Below are positions 17,400-26,348 of a stretch of 64,000 nucleotides of DNA, piece by piece. The DNA is taken from positions 558,001 to 622,000 of the forward strand of contig NZ_JACHZQ010000005.1 in the NCBI RefSeq assembly GCF_014193655.1, in the 5' to 3' direction. A program made the translations under genes and the position numbers. Source of the stretch: Rhizobium sp. BK313 (GTDB lineage Bacteria; Pseudomonadota; Alphaproteobacteria; Rhizobiales; Rhizobiaceae). Under the pieces are notes generated by a model. That model ran no database searches and had not been told where the DNA came from. It saw only the letters and a program-made list of their open reading frames with translations. Every line of letters begins with the position of its first letter. Positions within the stretch are counted from its first letter, which is position 1.

Positions 17400-17932
17400 C
17401 TGGTCACCGCGCGACGGCAGTGTATGCGCCGCTGCCAGTGCGACAACGTCCGAATTGTGGCGTCGGGCACTCGCACGAGTCGCTTTGAGGAGTCGGCCGC
17501 ACGAACGGTGCGGGGTGGGCTGTTGCGCTGTGACAGCGATGCATGCCTTGATCGACATCTTGAGCCAGATGCCCGAGGACATCGCCTTCGACATGGAAGG
17601 CGAAATCGGCGGCGATGCGACCGAACGGTCGCTGTCAAGAAAGGCGCGGAAATCGGCGGCACCGTCCGCGCGGGCCTGAAGTCGTGCGGCCTCTGGAAGG
17701 TGGACTCCAGCCTCTTCACCACCAAAACTTCGCTGCGGTCCATTGAAAAGCATAGGCTGCCCTGTCCTCAGGTTTAGCCTTCCCTCTCCTTTGACCCGAT
17801 CGATCGCCAACATGCTTGGGCATAGAGTCCGCGCCGTGGCACGTGACGAAACATCTCGATCACGCAAAACAGGAGCGCATCATGTCGCAGGCAGAAACAA
17901 CACCCCGTACGATTGGTCAGCAGGAGACAAAC
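17400..17932. other. Gene-poor stretch before the MBL gene
   Basis: About 530 bp with open frames on both strands but none with recognisable domains, good start context or convincing composition. The frame containing HALIDILSQMPEDIAFDMEG around 17543-17600 has the best protein-like character and could be the end of a decayed gene. The stretch precedes an MBL gene that has an IS5 remnant on its other side, so it may be part of acquired, eroding DNA. Confidence 0.5.
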
Positions 17933-18850
17933 ATGAGCCTAGACAACACCTCCCACCCCGGGAGAACGAGACCCGAAGAGCTGGTTCCGTCGCGCTACGC
18001 CGTACGGATCGGCGAGATTGACGTGCTGGTGGTCAGCGATGGGGTGCTGCCGCTCCCAACCGCGATGCTGGGACACAACGCCGACCCGGCCGTCCGGGCC
18101 GCCTGGCTGAACGACATGTTCCTGCCGCCCGACGCTTTCGACTGGTCGCTGAACGTGGTTGTGGTGCGTAGCGGCGGGCAGACCATACTTATCGACGCCG
18201 GGCTAGGATTGGACCCGAACCTGAACTTGCCGCGGGCCGGGCAGTTGATCAAGCGACTCGAGGCCGCCGGCATCGATCTATCGTCCGTGACCGACGTGGT
18301 GCTTACCCACATGCACATGGACCACATTGGCGGACTGCTCGTCGGCGGCGTAAAGGACCGGCTGCGTCCCGACCTGCGGATCCACGTGGCGGCCGCCGAG
18401 GTCAAATTCTGGGAGTCGCCCGACTTCTCCCACGTCTCCATGCCGCCGGGTTTCCCGGACGCGCTTCGGGCGACCGCCAAGCGGTTCGCGGAAGAGTACC
18501 GCAGCCAGCTGCGGCTGTTCGACGAGGAGTACGAGGTAGCGCCGGGGGTGGTCGTCCGTCGCACCGGCGGCCACACTCCCGGGCACAGCGTGGTTCGCCT
18601 GGCATCCGGCGGCGATCGGCTGACCTTTGCCGGTGATGCCGTGTTCGCGGTCGGGTTCGATCACCCCGACTGGTACAATGGTTTTGAACACGACCCCGAA
18701 GAGGCGGCCCGTGTTCGGATCGGTCTTTTGACGGAGCTGGCGACAACCGGCGAACAGCTGGTGGCCACTCACCTGCCGTTCCCGTCCGTCGGCCGGGTGG
18801 CGCTCGATGGCGACCACTTTCGATGGGTACCGGTTTTCTGGGACTACTGA
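17933..18850 (+). CDS. MBL-fold metallo-hydrolase
   Basis: A 305-residue metallo-beta-lactamase-fold protein. The metal-binding motif is THMHMDHIGG (His126, His128, Asp130, His131). Further ligands are the histidine in GGHTPGHS, the aspartate in FAGDAVF and the late histidine in THLPFPS. This is the lactonase-like/AidA-type branch, but the substrate cannot be stated. Two starts have good ribosome sites: ATG 17933 (chosen) and ATG 17882, each six bases after an AGGAG. An IS5-group transposase remnant lies directly downstream, which hints at lateral transfer. Confidence 0.87.
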   Translation: MSLDNTSHPGRTRPEELVPSRYAVRIGEIDVLVVSDGVLPLPTAMLGHNADPAVRAAWLNDMFLPPDAFDWSLNVVVVRSGGQTILIDAGLGLDPNLNLPRAGQLIKRLEAAGIDLSSVTDVVLTHMHMDHIGGLLVGGVKDRLRPDLRIHVAAAEVKFWESPDFSHVSMPPGFPDALRATAKRFAEEYRSQLRLFDEEYEVAPGVVVRRTGGHTPGHSVVRLASGGDRLTFAGDAVFAVGFDHPDWYNGFEHDPEEAARVRIGLLTELATTGEQLVATHLPFPSVGRVALDGDHFRWVPVFWDY

Positions 18851-18872
18851 CCGCTTGTTGGTCAGGGCCGAA

Positions 18873-19215
18873 CTAGGGCATGACCCATAACGGCCCGATC
18901 CAGATGCGTGTCGCAGCCAGCTTGATGGCGGCGAGAAAGTTGCGCGGGTCTTTGTCGTATCCGGTTGCGATGCCGCGGAACTGTTGAGTTGGTTGAAGAA
19001 ACGCTCGATCATATTGCGAGACTTGGCCCAAGCTCGTTTTCTTTGGCCAAGTCTCGCAAGGCATTGCTGTCGTAGGCGCGGTCAGCAAGGAGGATCGCGC
19101 CAGCGTGCACGTCCTGCTGCATCGTTTCTGCTATCCTGATATCGTGGGCTTGCCCCGCTGTCAGATCAAGGCTGATTGGCCTGCCGTCGGCGTCGCCTTC
19201 ATGTTTGCGAGCAGC
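18873..19215 (-). pseudogene. IS5-group transposase remnant
   Basis: Read on the minus strand, fragments of an IS5-type DDE transposase appear in order. DGRPISLDLTAGQAHDIRI and AILLADRAYDSNALRDLAKE lie at about 19030-19190. NMIERFFNQL follows at about 18990-19015 and FRGIATGYDKDPRNFLAAIK towards 18880. The pieces are in different frames: sequence is missing between AKENELG and NMIERF, and a frameshift follows FFNQL. No intact terminal inverted repeats were recognised. The element is dead and lacks its 5' part. Confidence 0.8.
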
Positions 19216-19278
19216 ATTACCCGGCCGCGTGACCGGCGGCTTTCGGATCGAATGACCGTTTGGGAGGTCACGCCGACG

Positions 19279-20796
19279 TCATTCCGGAAGACCGGCCTTG
19301 CGGTAGCCGTCAACGAAATGCTCAAGCGTCGCCGCGTCGCGGAATGGCTCCGTCGTGGCCCAGTGGCGGGTTGTGAAATGCGGGTTGCCGACGAGGAAGA
19401 GTTCGACCTCTGCGCGCGCCTCGTCGAGCCGGCCGAGTTGCGCAAGGCTTGCCGCCAGGAAGCGGCGTGAGCTTGTGCGATAGGTCTCGTCCCTGAGCAG
19501 CGTCTCGACAGCGGCTTCGTATTCGCCGGCGGCATATTGCGCCTGGCCGAGCGTCAGATAGTACCAACTTGCCGGAAACGGGTTCAGCCGGAATGCCTTG
19601 CGAATGTGCTCGAGACCTTCCTTGATTCGCCCCGCCAAGACCGCGATGTCTGATAGTGCCGCCCAGGTATCGGCCTCGTTCGGGTCGAGCTCGATCGCCT
19701 TGGCGAATTCCGCGTCCGCCTCGGCGAAGCTGCGCTCATAGGCAAGCAGATAAGCTAGGGTCCAGCGGCAGCCAGCATCGTTGGGATCGATCACTACGGC
19801 CTTGCGCGCCAGTTCCAAGGCAACACCGCGTGCAGGTTCCGTTGGTCCGCCGGAATGTACCCATCCCATCCAGTGGTTTATGGCCAGCCAGCGATAGGCC
19901 TCGGCGTATCCCGGATCGAGCGAAATCGCGCGCGTGAGCATCAGATGCGCTTCCTGCGCCGTCTGCGGCGAGTCATCCATCAGCTTGCGCGCCCGCACGC
20001 AGAGATCGTAAGCCTCGAGATTTTTGGGCCGATTACGCGGCGGCGGTGTGCGCAGCCGGCCAAGCAACGCCTCCACGATCTTACCGGTGACCTCGTCCTG
20101 AACGGCAAAGATATCTTCCAGACTGCGATCGAAGCGTTCCGCCCATAGATGTTCGCCACTTTCCGTGTCGACCAGCTGGGCGTTGATGCGCACGCGCCCC
20201 GCGGCGCGTCTTGCGCTCCCCTCCAGCAGGTAGCGCACGCCAAGGTCCTCTGCGATCCCGCGCACGTCCATCGCCTTTCCTTTGAAGGCAAAGACCGAGT
20301 TGCGTGCGATGACGAACAGGCCGGAGATCCTGGACAGGTCGGTGATTAGGTCTTCGGTCAACCCGTCCGCGAAGGATTCCTGCTCGGGATCGTTGCTGAC
20401 ATTCACGAAAGGCAGCACGGCTATCGATGGTTTGCTGGGCAGCGGCAAAGGTTTTCGCGCTCGCGTACCGAGCTGCTCGATGACCCCCTTGAAGCGGTAG
20501 CCAACGCGCGGAACTGTGGAGATCCACTCACCGCCGTCGGCGGCCGGACCAAGCAGCTTCCGGAGCTGGGCGATCTGGACGGTGAGGTTGCCTTCCTCGA
20601 CGGCCGTGCCCGGCCACGCCGCGTCCATCAATTCGGCCTTACCCAGGATTTCGCCCTGCCGTCCGACGAGCGCGGCAAGCAGCCTTAGTCCGCGGTGGCC
20701 AACGGCAACGGGAACATCGTTCCGAAGGAGCGTTCCCGCACCGGAATCAAGCACGAACGGACCAAAGGCAAAGCGCGATCCCTGCATGGGGCGCAT
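19279..20796 (-). CDS. Winged-helix regulator with TolB-like and TPR domains (CadC/adenylate-cyclase-like)
   Basis: A 505-residue three-part protein. Residues 8-95 form an OmpR/PhoB-type winged helix (GHRGLRLLAALVGRQGEILG, then VQIAQLRKLLG and VPRVGYRFKG). Residues 122-245 form a TolB N-terminal-like domain (SIAVLPFVNVSNDPEQESFA and DGLTEDLITDLSRI). Residues 265-490 are tetratricopeptide repeats. No transmembrane segment is evident, so it is probably cytosolic. Such proteins are common in rhizobia and are presumed transcription factors with protein-binding tails. The ureohydrolase gene lies upstream on the same strand, 173 bp away. Confidence 0.87.
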   Translation of the reverse strand: MRPMQGSRFAFGPFVLDSGAGTLLRNDVPVAVGHRGLRLLAALVGRQGEILGKAELMDAAWPGTAVEEGNLTVQIAQLRKLLGPAADGGEWISTVPRVGYRFKGVIEQLGTRARKPLPLPSKPSIAVLPFVNVSNDPEQESFADGLTEDLITDLSRISGLFVIARNSVFAFKGKAMDVRGIAEDLGVRYLLEGSARRAAGRVRINAQLVDTESGEHLWAERFDRSLEDIFAVQDEVTGKIVEALLGRLRTPPPRNRPKNLEAYDLCVRARKLMDDSPQTAQEAHLMLTRAISLDPGYAEAYRWLAINHWMGWVHSGGPTEPARGVALELARKAVVIDPNDAGCRWTLAYLLAYERSFAEADAEFAKAIELDPNEADTWAALSDIAVLAGRIKEGLEHIRKAFRLNPFPASWYYLTLGQAQYAAGEYEAAVETLLRDETYRTSSRRFLAASLAQLGRLDEARAEVELFLVGNPHFTTRHWATTEPFRDAATLEHFVDGYRKAGLPE

Positions 20797-20969
20797 CTAT
20801 AGCCCCTTTGGAAATTTTTGAGAACTTTTTGGAAGTGCTTAATTACGAAGCCGTCCGCATCCTGCAGAATTCATCCTCCTTGACGTTGAGGGCCCTCAGA
20901 CCCCCAAGCCATATGGAGGTTGCCATGAACGACGCTCGGCATCGGCACTATGCACGACCGGTTACCGGT

Positions 20970-21881
20970 TCAAACCTGCCTGACGATGCGCCCGATCGCA
21001 TTGACGAGAAGGCGCGCAGCGGTGAGCGCCGTGATGCCGTCGATATCAGCGGACGTTTGGAATTCAATGAGGTCGAAACCGGCAAGGCGTCCGCGCTGGC
21101 TCACCCCCTCAATCAGTCCGATCGCCTGCTGATAGGTCAGCCCGCCAGGTGCGCGGCCGGCGACGCCCGGCATCACACTGGGATCGAGGCCGTCGCAGTC
21201 GAGGGTCACGACTACGCGTACGCCCGTAGGTATGTGCCTGAGCGCAGCTTCGATGCCCTCGGCGTGGATCTCCCGCGCGGTAACGAGGTGCGCGCCCCAG
21301 CGCTTGGCGGTCTCGACCTCCAGGGGCCGGGCACTGCCAAGGCCCCGGATACCCGCCTGCACGATGCCGGCGACATGCGGCATCTCACTCGCCCGGCGCA
21401 TGGTGCTGGAATAGCCCAAGGGCTCGCCATAACGCTCGTCGCGCCAGTCGATATGGGCATCGATCTGCAGAATCCAGATTGGGCCATGATCGGCAAAGCC
21501 GGCGATGAAGGGGATGGGCACGGAATCATCGCCCCCGATCATCAGCGGTGTGGCGCCGGCGGCGAGAATGCCGCGCGTCTTCTCTTCGATCAGCTTGCGA
21601 TTTCCGGCATTGTCAATGACCGACGTCGGAAGGTCGCCGGCATCGACGCAGCAGGGCTCTCGGCCCGCGAAGAGGGGGCCGCCAAGGTCGAAGTCCCAGC
21701 TGTCGAGGAACTGCGTATCGCCCCGGCTGGCATCGCGGATGGCGGCCGCCGCAACGGCGAAACCCGAAGGATCGGCCCCGGGATAGGTGCTGCCATGCGG
21801 CGCGCCGAACATCACGATACGCGGTTGCACCCCGTGGGGCAGATGTACTGGAAAATCGAGAAAGCCGCGATGCAGGGACAT
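20970..21881 (-). CDS. Arginase/agmatinase-family ureohydrolase with GGDDS variant
   Basis: A 303-residue manganese ureohydrolase. Metal motifs are IGGDDSVPI (residues 116-124, with Asp where most members have His in GGDHS), IDAHIDWRDE and TLDCDGLDPSVMPG. The rest of the fold is intact, including the C-terminal GFDLIEF. GGDDS occurs in a recognised but poorly characterised subgroup, so it need not mean loss of activity. ATG 21881 is preceded by AGGA eight bases upstream. It is divergent from an MFS transporter, which suggests import or export of its guanidino substrate or product. Substrate unassigned. Confidence 0.85.
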   Translation of the reverse strand: MSLHRGFLDFPVHLPHGVQPRIVMFGAPHGSTYPGADPSGFAVAAAAIRDASRGDTQFLDSWDFDLGGPLFAGREPCCVDAGDLPTSVIDNAGNRKLIEEKTRGILAAGATPLMIGGDDSVPIPFIAGFADHGPIWILQIDAHIDWRDERYGEPLGYSSTMRRASEMPHVAGIVQAGIRGLGSARPLEVETAKRWGAHLVTAREIHAEGIEAALRHIPTGVRVVVTLDCDGLDPSVMPGVAGRAPGGLTYQQAIGLIEGVSQRGRLAGFDLIEFQTSADIDGITALTAARLLVNAIGRIVRQV

Positions 21882-22057
21882 GTCGGAGGTCCTTGTTGCA
21901 GAGTTCGGAAGGTGGTCGAGAAGGCGAAAGGATATCTCTCTCGTTACCCCTTTGAGGCGAATGCTGCAATGACAGCAGATCGCCGATCTCCGAGCACCGC
22001 AGTGGTTCGCCGGCGCTTGCACTTGCCGGGATTCACCAGGCCCGTCTGGAGGTCTGC

Positions 22058-23224
22058 ATGACCGCCGAAAGCACGACATCACCGCAAGGAGACCGGATTC
22101 CATGGGCCGCGATGGCGGGTATCATCGCGACCGTCACGGTGTTCGCCGTGGCACAGGGGCTGACCTATCCGCTGCTCAGCTTCATCCTGGAGCGTCGGGG
22201 GACGACGCCCGCCCTGATCGGCTTGTCGGCGGCGATGACGCCGCTGGGTTTCATTGTATCCGCGCCGTTCATTCCGGCGCTGGCACGGAGCGTGGGCGCG
22301 GGGCGGCTTGCGATCCTGTGTTCGATCCTGGCCGCGTTCACCCTGATCGCGATTGCCTGGGCGCAGGAAGTCTGGGCCTGGATGCCGCTGCGCTTCATGC
22401 TCGGTTTCTTTGCCAATCCGCTATACGTGATCAGCGAAACCTGGCTGATCTCGATCACGCCCGCGCCACGCCGGGGCCGCATCATGGGCCTCTATTCATC
22501 GATCGTTTCGGGTGGCTTCGCCATCGGCCCGCTGTCGCTCGGCCTGGTCGGCACGCAGGGTTGGCCGCCCTTCATAGTCGGCATCGTGGCCTTACTTCTT
22601 TGCGGCCTGATCGTGCTTGCGGTCGTGCCGCGCCTGCCTGACATGCCGCATGAAGGCGAGGCAACATCGGTCGGCGGCTTCTTCGCACTGGCGCCGCTCC
22701 TATTGTTCGCGGTTTTCGCTGCTGCCGCCTTCGAGCAGATCCTGCTTTCCTTGTTCGCGGTCTACGGCACCGCGCTCGGCAGCGCCGAGGAGCACATCGC
22801 CTCGCTCATCACCTGTTTCATCGCAGGCAATGCCGTGCTGCAGATTCTGCTCGGGCGCGTGGCCGAACAGTTTGGCTCGACGCGGACCATGCTATTTTGT
22901 GCTCTGGCTTCGCTGGCCGGCTGCTTGCTGCTGCCGTCGATCTTCAACTCGTGGCTCATCTGGCCGCTGGTTTTCGTCTGGGGCGGCGTCTCATTCGGGC
23001 TCTACACCATGTCGCTGATCCAACTCGGCGAGCGTTTCACCGGTCAATCCTTGATCGCCGGCAACGCGGCCTTCGCGTTCGTATGGGGCATCGGCGGCAT
23101 CGTGGGCTCGCCCGCGACAGGACTGGCGATGCAACTGATCGGACATCAGGGGCTGCCATCGTGCCTTGGCCTGCTATGCCTCGTACTGGTGGTGTTTCTG
23201 ATGGCGGAGAGACGGCGGGTCTGA
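22058..23224 (+). CDS. MFS transporter
   Basis: A 388-residue major facilitator with twelve predicted membrane helices. After the first helices (GIIATVTVFAVAQGLTYPLL) comes SFILERRGTTPALIGLS, and the helix 4-5 region has FMLGFFANPLYVISETWL. The architecture matches the YcaD/sugar-efflux-like branch of small MFS proteins. It is divergent from the ureohydrolase gene, 176 bp away, so the two may share control. Substrate unknown. Confidence 0.9.
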   Translation: MTAESTTSPQGDRIPWAAMAGIIATVTVFAVAQGLTYPLLSFILERRGTTPALIGLSAAMTPLGFIVSAPFIPALARSVGAGRLAILCSILAAFTLIAIAWAQEVWAWMPLRFMLGFFANPLYVISETWLISITPAPRRGRIMGLYSSIVSGGFAIGPLSLGLVGTQGWPPFIVGIVALLLCGLIVLAVVPRLPDMPHEGEATSVGGFFALAPLLLFAVFAAAAFEQILLSLFAVYGTALGSAEEHIASLITCFIAGNAVLQILLGRVAEQFGSTRTMLFCALASLAGCLLLPSIFNSWLIWPLVFVWGGVSFGLYTMSLIQLGERFTGQSLIAGNAAFAFVWGIGGIVGSPATGLAMQLIGHQGLPSCLGLLCLVLVVFLMAERRRV

Positions 23225-23697
23225 TCGAGGCACTTGTCTCGTACCGTGTCGATGACATGCTGGGTTCCACCCACAGGGGAGCCAGCATGACCGCCGAAGA
23301 TCTCTCAATTCGAAAGGCGTGCGGCTGCGCCTGCTTCCCACCAAGATCCACCTGAAAACCGACTTCGCTTGTTCGGCATTGCGCGGTATACGTTGCAGTG
23401 CAGCAAACAAGGCCCGTCAACCGCGGTCCAGGGGCTGAACATTCATGCCATTGCGATGCAGACACGCTCTGCTTTTACAAATGTTTTCAAGGTCTCGCGG
23501 ATCAGTTGTTAAATCGTGTCCGGTGTCTGATCGCGGAAGATACGGGGCGACCGATCGTTCCACCGCCGCGCGATTTGTTTGCTATTGCTTAGGGCAAGAT
23601 CGCTACAAACCGTCAGCGGACGGCTGGGCAGCCAATTTACAGTCACAATCCTGTTCCGATCATTGGTTAGACGAACAACTGCAAAAGAGGGCCACAT
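23225..23697. other. Gene-free spacer
   Basis: About 470 bp between the MFS gene and the DUF1003 gene. Small ORFs exist (for example a 22-codon one from 23287) but none has family resemblance. The DUF1003 promoter should lie near the right end. I see no repeat, terminator with T-run or RNA structure worth naming. Confidence 0.5.
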
Positions 23698-24615
23698 ATG
23701 ACTGAGACGAAGACCTTTGATGAGGCGGAAGGAATAGTCGACTTTGACGCGGGCGAAGGCGAAGCAGCGACCGTGGAGATCGACGACTACACAAAAAGCC
23801 TTGCTCAGGCGAAGGCCAAGTCCGTCAAGCTCGTCGACGCCATCACTGGCGCAGTGCTCAAGAAGAAAGACGCGGTGCATTTCGACGACCTGCGCCCATC
23901 GCTTGCGGAATTCGTGCGGCAGAAACATCCGGGCATTCGCTCCGACGACTACATAAGCCGCAAGGCGATGGACGACTATCGCGCCCAATATATCGCCGAA
24001 TTGCTGGTGGACGAGCGCGGCGAACTTTCAAATCTGGAGGATGAGGTCGTCGAAAGCCTGAAGACGCACGACACCTTGGCCGAAAACATCGAAGAGGACT
24101 ACGAGGATCATCGTTCCATCGGCGACCGCATGGCCGATATCGTCGCGTCCTTCGGCGGCAGCTGGACCTTCATCATCTCGTTCTGCTTGTTCCTGACGGT
24201 ATGGATGGGCATCAATCTCGCCATGGGCGAAAGCAAAGCCTTCGATGTCTATCCGTTCATCCTGTTGAACTTGATCCTATCGACAATCGCCGCCCTGCAG
24301 GCGCCTATCATCATGATGAGCCAGCGCCGGCAGGAAGCGAAGGACCGGCTGCGCGCGCTCAACGACTATAAAGTCAACCTGAAAGCCGAACTTGAAATCC
24401 GTCATCTGCACGAAAAAGTCGACCATCTTCTCAACCGGCAATGGGAGCGGTTGACGGAGATCCAGCAGATCCAGATCGAGATGATGCTGGAGCAGGCCAA
24501 GGCGGCCACGCGCGCCCTGAAGGTCAGCAAGGCATCGAAAGTGAAGACCAATGCCTTGAAGAGCCTCTTCGGAGGCAAGACCAAGGCGGCGGAGCCGGAC
24601 GATCCGACGGAATAG
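23698..24615 (+). CDS. DUF1003 membrane protein
   Basis: A 305-residue protein. The N-terminal 130 residues are acidic and soluble. Two adjacent membrane helices follow (WTFIISFCLFLTVWMGINL and YPFILLNLILSTIAALQAPI), then MMSQRRQEAKDRLRALNDYK, the hallmark of DUF1003. The C-terminal part (residues 225-290) is a charged helix, likely a coiled coil. Family function is not established. It is monocistronic in this window. Confidence 0.9.
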   Translation: MTETKTFDEAEGIVDFDAGEGEAATVEIDDYTKSLAQAKAKSVKLVDAITGAVLKKKDAVHFDDLRPSLAEFVRQKHPGIRSDDYISRKAMDDYRAQYIAELLVDERGELSNLEDEVVESLKTHDTLAENIEEDYEDHRSIGDRMADIVASFGGSWTFIISFCLFLTVWMGINLAMGESKAFDVYPFILLNLILSTIAALQAPIIMMSQRRQEAKDRLRALNDYKVNLKAELEIRHLHEKVDHLLNRQWERLTEIQQIQIEMMLEQAKAATRALKVSKASKVKTNALKSLFGGKTKAAEPDDPTE

Positions 24616-24774
24616 GCTTAGCTGCCCACATTCGCCATCGGCTCGGTGTGCGGCGGCGGCCAAGCCTGCCTATCGGCATATCTATGAACATCGTGGGGCC
24701 ACCGTCGCCGCCACGATCCGCGGATTGCACCCAAAACACGCCCTGTTTCCGCTAATCCGGCAGTGCAAGCAACG

Positions 24775-25050
24775 TCATTGACGAATGGCCGGTCGCGCTC
24801 CTGCGGATGTCGGTTCGACGGACGGTGAGCCGGAAGCCCGCCGGCAGCACGATCGGACGCCGCTAGGATCATATCTTTTATGATAGCTGTTATAGCCGCA
24901 CGAAGCAGCGTCCCCGGTGCCGCGTAGCAACAAGGCACTTTGTGCGATCTCGGCAGCGGGTATTATCGACGACACACGTATAACGTTATCCGCCGCGCTT
25001 GCGGCCACGGCACCCCAAAGTAAGACGAGAAAACACACGATCGTTCTCAT
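24775..25050 (-). CDS. Small exported hypothetical protein (91 aa)
   Basis: The ORF begins MRTIVCFLVLLWGAVAASAA, a textbook Sec signal peptide with cleavage near residue 20. A near-perfect ribosome site, GGAGGG, lies four bases before ATG 25050. The mature part of about 70 residues has a Cys-rich stretch (SCGYNSYHKRY, then RSCCRR) and a low-complexity end. I do not recognise a family. The strong start context and signal peptide argue that it is real, although the basic, Ser/Arg-rich tail could reflect a frameshift. Confidence 0.55.
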   Translation of the reverse strand: MRTIVCFLVLLWGAVAASAADNVIRVSSIIPAAEIAQSALLLRGTGDAASCGYNSYHKRYDPSGVRSCCRRASGSPSVEPTSAGARPAIRQ

Positions 25051-25318
25051 GTCTCCCTCCATTATGTTAGAGAAACGACAATGAACCGTGAGTTGTTTAT
25101 CGTCAATCAGATACTCTTAAAGTAGCTAGAATGGGTGAGGCCGGCGCATAGCGAAGAGCTGCAGAACTGGCTTTTAATGATGCTGGTAGGGGAGGGCTAC
25201 GGACTATCCCGGCGCAACCAGCGTACGCGCCGATCACGATGTCGTCGTCAGCATAATCAATCTCGACCTCTGCCGGAACCAGAAGCAACGTTTCGCGTTG
25301 AGGAGTGAGGTGAAAAAG

Positions 25319-25819
25319 ATGAACAAGCTCGCCATTATAGCTCTGTCGTGCGTAACCGCGCTTACCGGCGTTGTCACTCCGGCTGAGGCTTTTCCAACTG
25401 TTAGTCCGCTAAAGATCGAAACATCGGACGTTCAGAACATTCAGTATAGAGGCGACCGTGGCAACATGAGGGGCGAGTGGAACCGCCCCTACTGGCACCG
25501 CCGCAATTACGGCGGCGGCCATGGCGGATACTATGGCGGTGGTAGATATTACGGCCACGGTGGATATTACGGCCGTGGCGGATACTACGGCCGAGGATAC
25601 TACGGCCGCGGATACTACAACGACAATGCCGGCGCTATCATCGGTGGCCTGGCGGCTGGAGCCATCATCGGGGGGATCATCGCCTCGCAACCACGCGTCT
25701 ACAGTGGCGGCGGTGGACATACAAGCTGGTGCTATTCGCGCTATAGATCCTATCGGGCCTACGACAACACGTTCCAGCCCTACAACGGGCCTCGTCGGCA
25801 ATGCTATTCGCCCTATTAG
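25319..25819 (+). CDS. BA14K-family exported protein with Gly-Tyr-rich repeats
   Basis: A 166-residue protein with a signal peptide (residues 1-25, ending TPAEA). A Gly/Tyr/Arg-rich repeat zone (residues 60-105, units like GGYYGRG) is followed by a hydrophobic Gly-rich segment (GAIIGGLAAGAIIGGIIAS) and the C-terminal BA14K domain (WCYSRYRSYRAYDNTFQPYN then GPRRQCYSPY). BA14K proteins, first known as a Brucella immunoreactive antigen, are lectin-like and typical of Hyphomicrobiales. ATG 25319 follows GAGGTG. The repeats make the gene prone to length change. Confidence 0.9.
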   Translation: MNKLAIIALSCVTALTGVVTPAEAFPTVSPLKIETSDVQNIQYRGDRGNMRGEWNRPYWHRRNYGGGHGGYYGGGRYYGHGGYYGRGGYYGRGYYGRGYYNDNAGAIIGGLAAGAIIGGIIASQPRVYSGGGGHTSWCYSRYRSYRAYDNTFQPYNGPRRQCYSPY

Positions 25820-25952
25820 TGAGTATTTGAATGAGGCCGCTGTTGGCTCAGGTGGGGTGGCCCAATACGTGGATTCTCGAGTCTAACCAATTGACATTCG
25901 CTGCCGTTGTGAGACCGTTCGAGACGGTTTCTTAAACACCGTTTTGAGAAAA

Positions 25953-26348
25953 ATGACAAAACGATCACAAGCGGTTATCACGACTGCCGAAGAGCGTCCG
26001 CGCGACGAATGGAACGATCCGATCCACGGTCGCGTGTCATGGCACACGCTTTTCAGCAGCGACATCACCCCGACCGACAGCATGAGTGCAGGTGTTGCGG
26101 AACTCGTGTCCGGCGGCGAGCTTCGACCCCATCGGCACGAGCAGCCAGAGATCTATTTCATCCTGGAGGGAACCGGCATCGTGCAGATCGACGGGCACGA
26201 AACGGTTGTCAAAGCCGGTACCGCCGTTTTCATTCCCGGTAACGCAGAGCACGGTATCCGCAACGACTCCGACGCCAACTTGAAGCTATTCTATGCCTTC
26301 CCCACCGGCTCTTTTGCAGATGTGGTCTACCGCTTCCCTGACAACTGA
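25953..26348 (+). CDS. Cupin-domain protein
   Basis: A 131-residue single-domain cupin. The two metal motifs are visible: ELRPHRHEQPEIYFILEGTG (HxH...E) and PGNAEHGIRN (second His). The fold suits a small metal-dependent enzyme or sensor; many such proteins are dimethylsulfoniopropionate-lyase-like or sugar-binding, but no substrate can be given. ATG 25953 is chosen over a TTG three codons upstream. The upstream ribosome site is weak (TGAGAAAA). Confidence 0.85.
   Translation: MTKRSQAVITTAEERPRDEWNDPIHGRVSWHTLFSSDITPTDSMSAGVAELVSGGELRPHRHEQPEIYFILEGTGIVQIDGHETVVKAGTAVFIPGNAEHGIRNDSDANLKLFYAFPTGSFADVVYRFPDN

Noticed and set aside
16974..17867. Long minus-strand open frame of 297 codons
   Set aside because: It lies antisense to the ABM monooxygenase gene, has no domain pattern and is rich in Arg/Ala/Ser as expected for antisense of high-GC coding DNA.
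20808..22061. Plus-strand frame of 417 codons
   Set aside because: It is antisense to the ureohydrolase, whose metal motifs are all in the minus frame.
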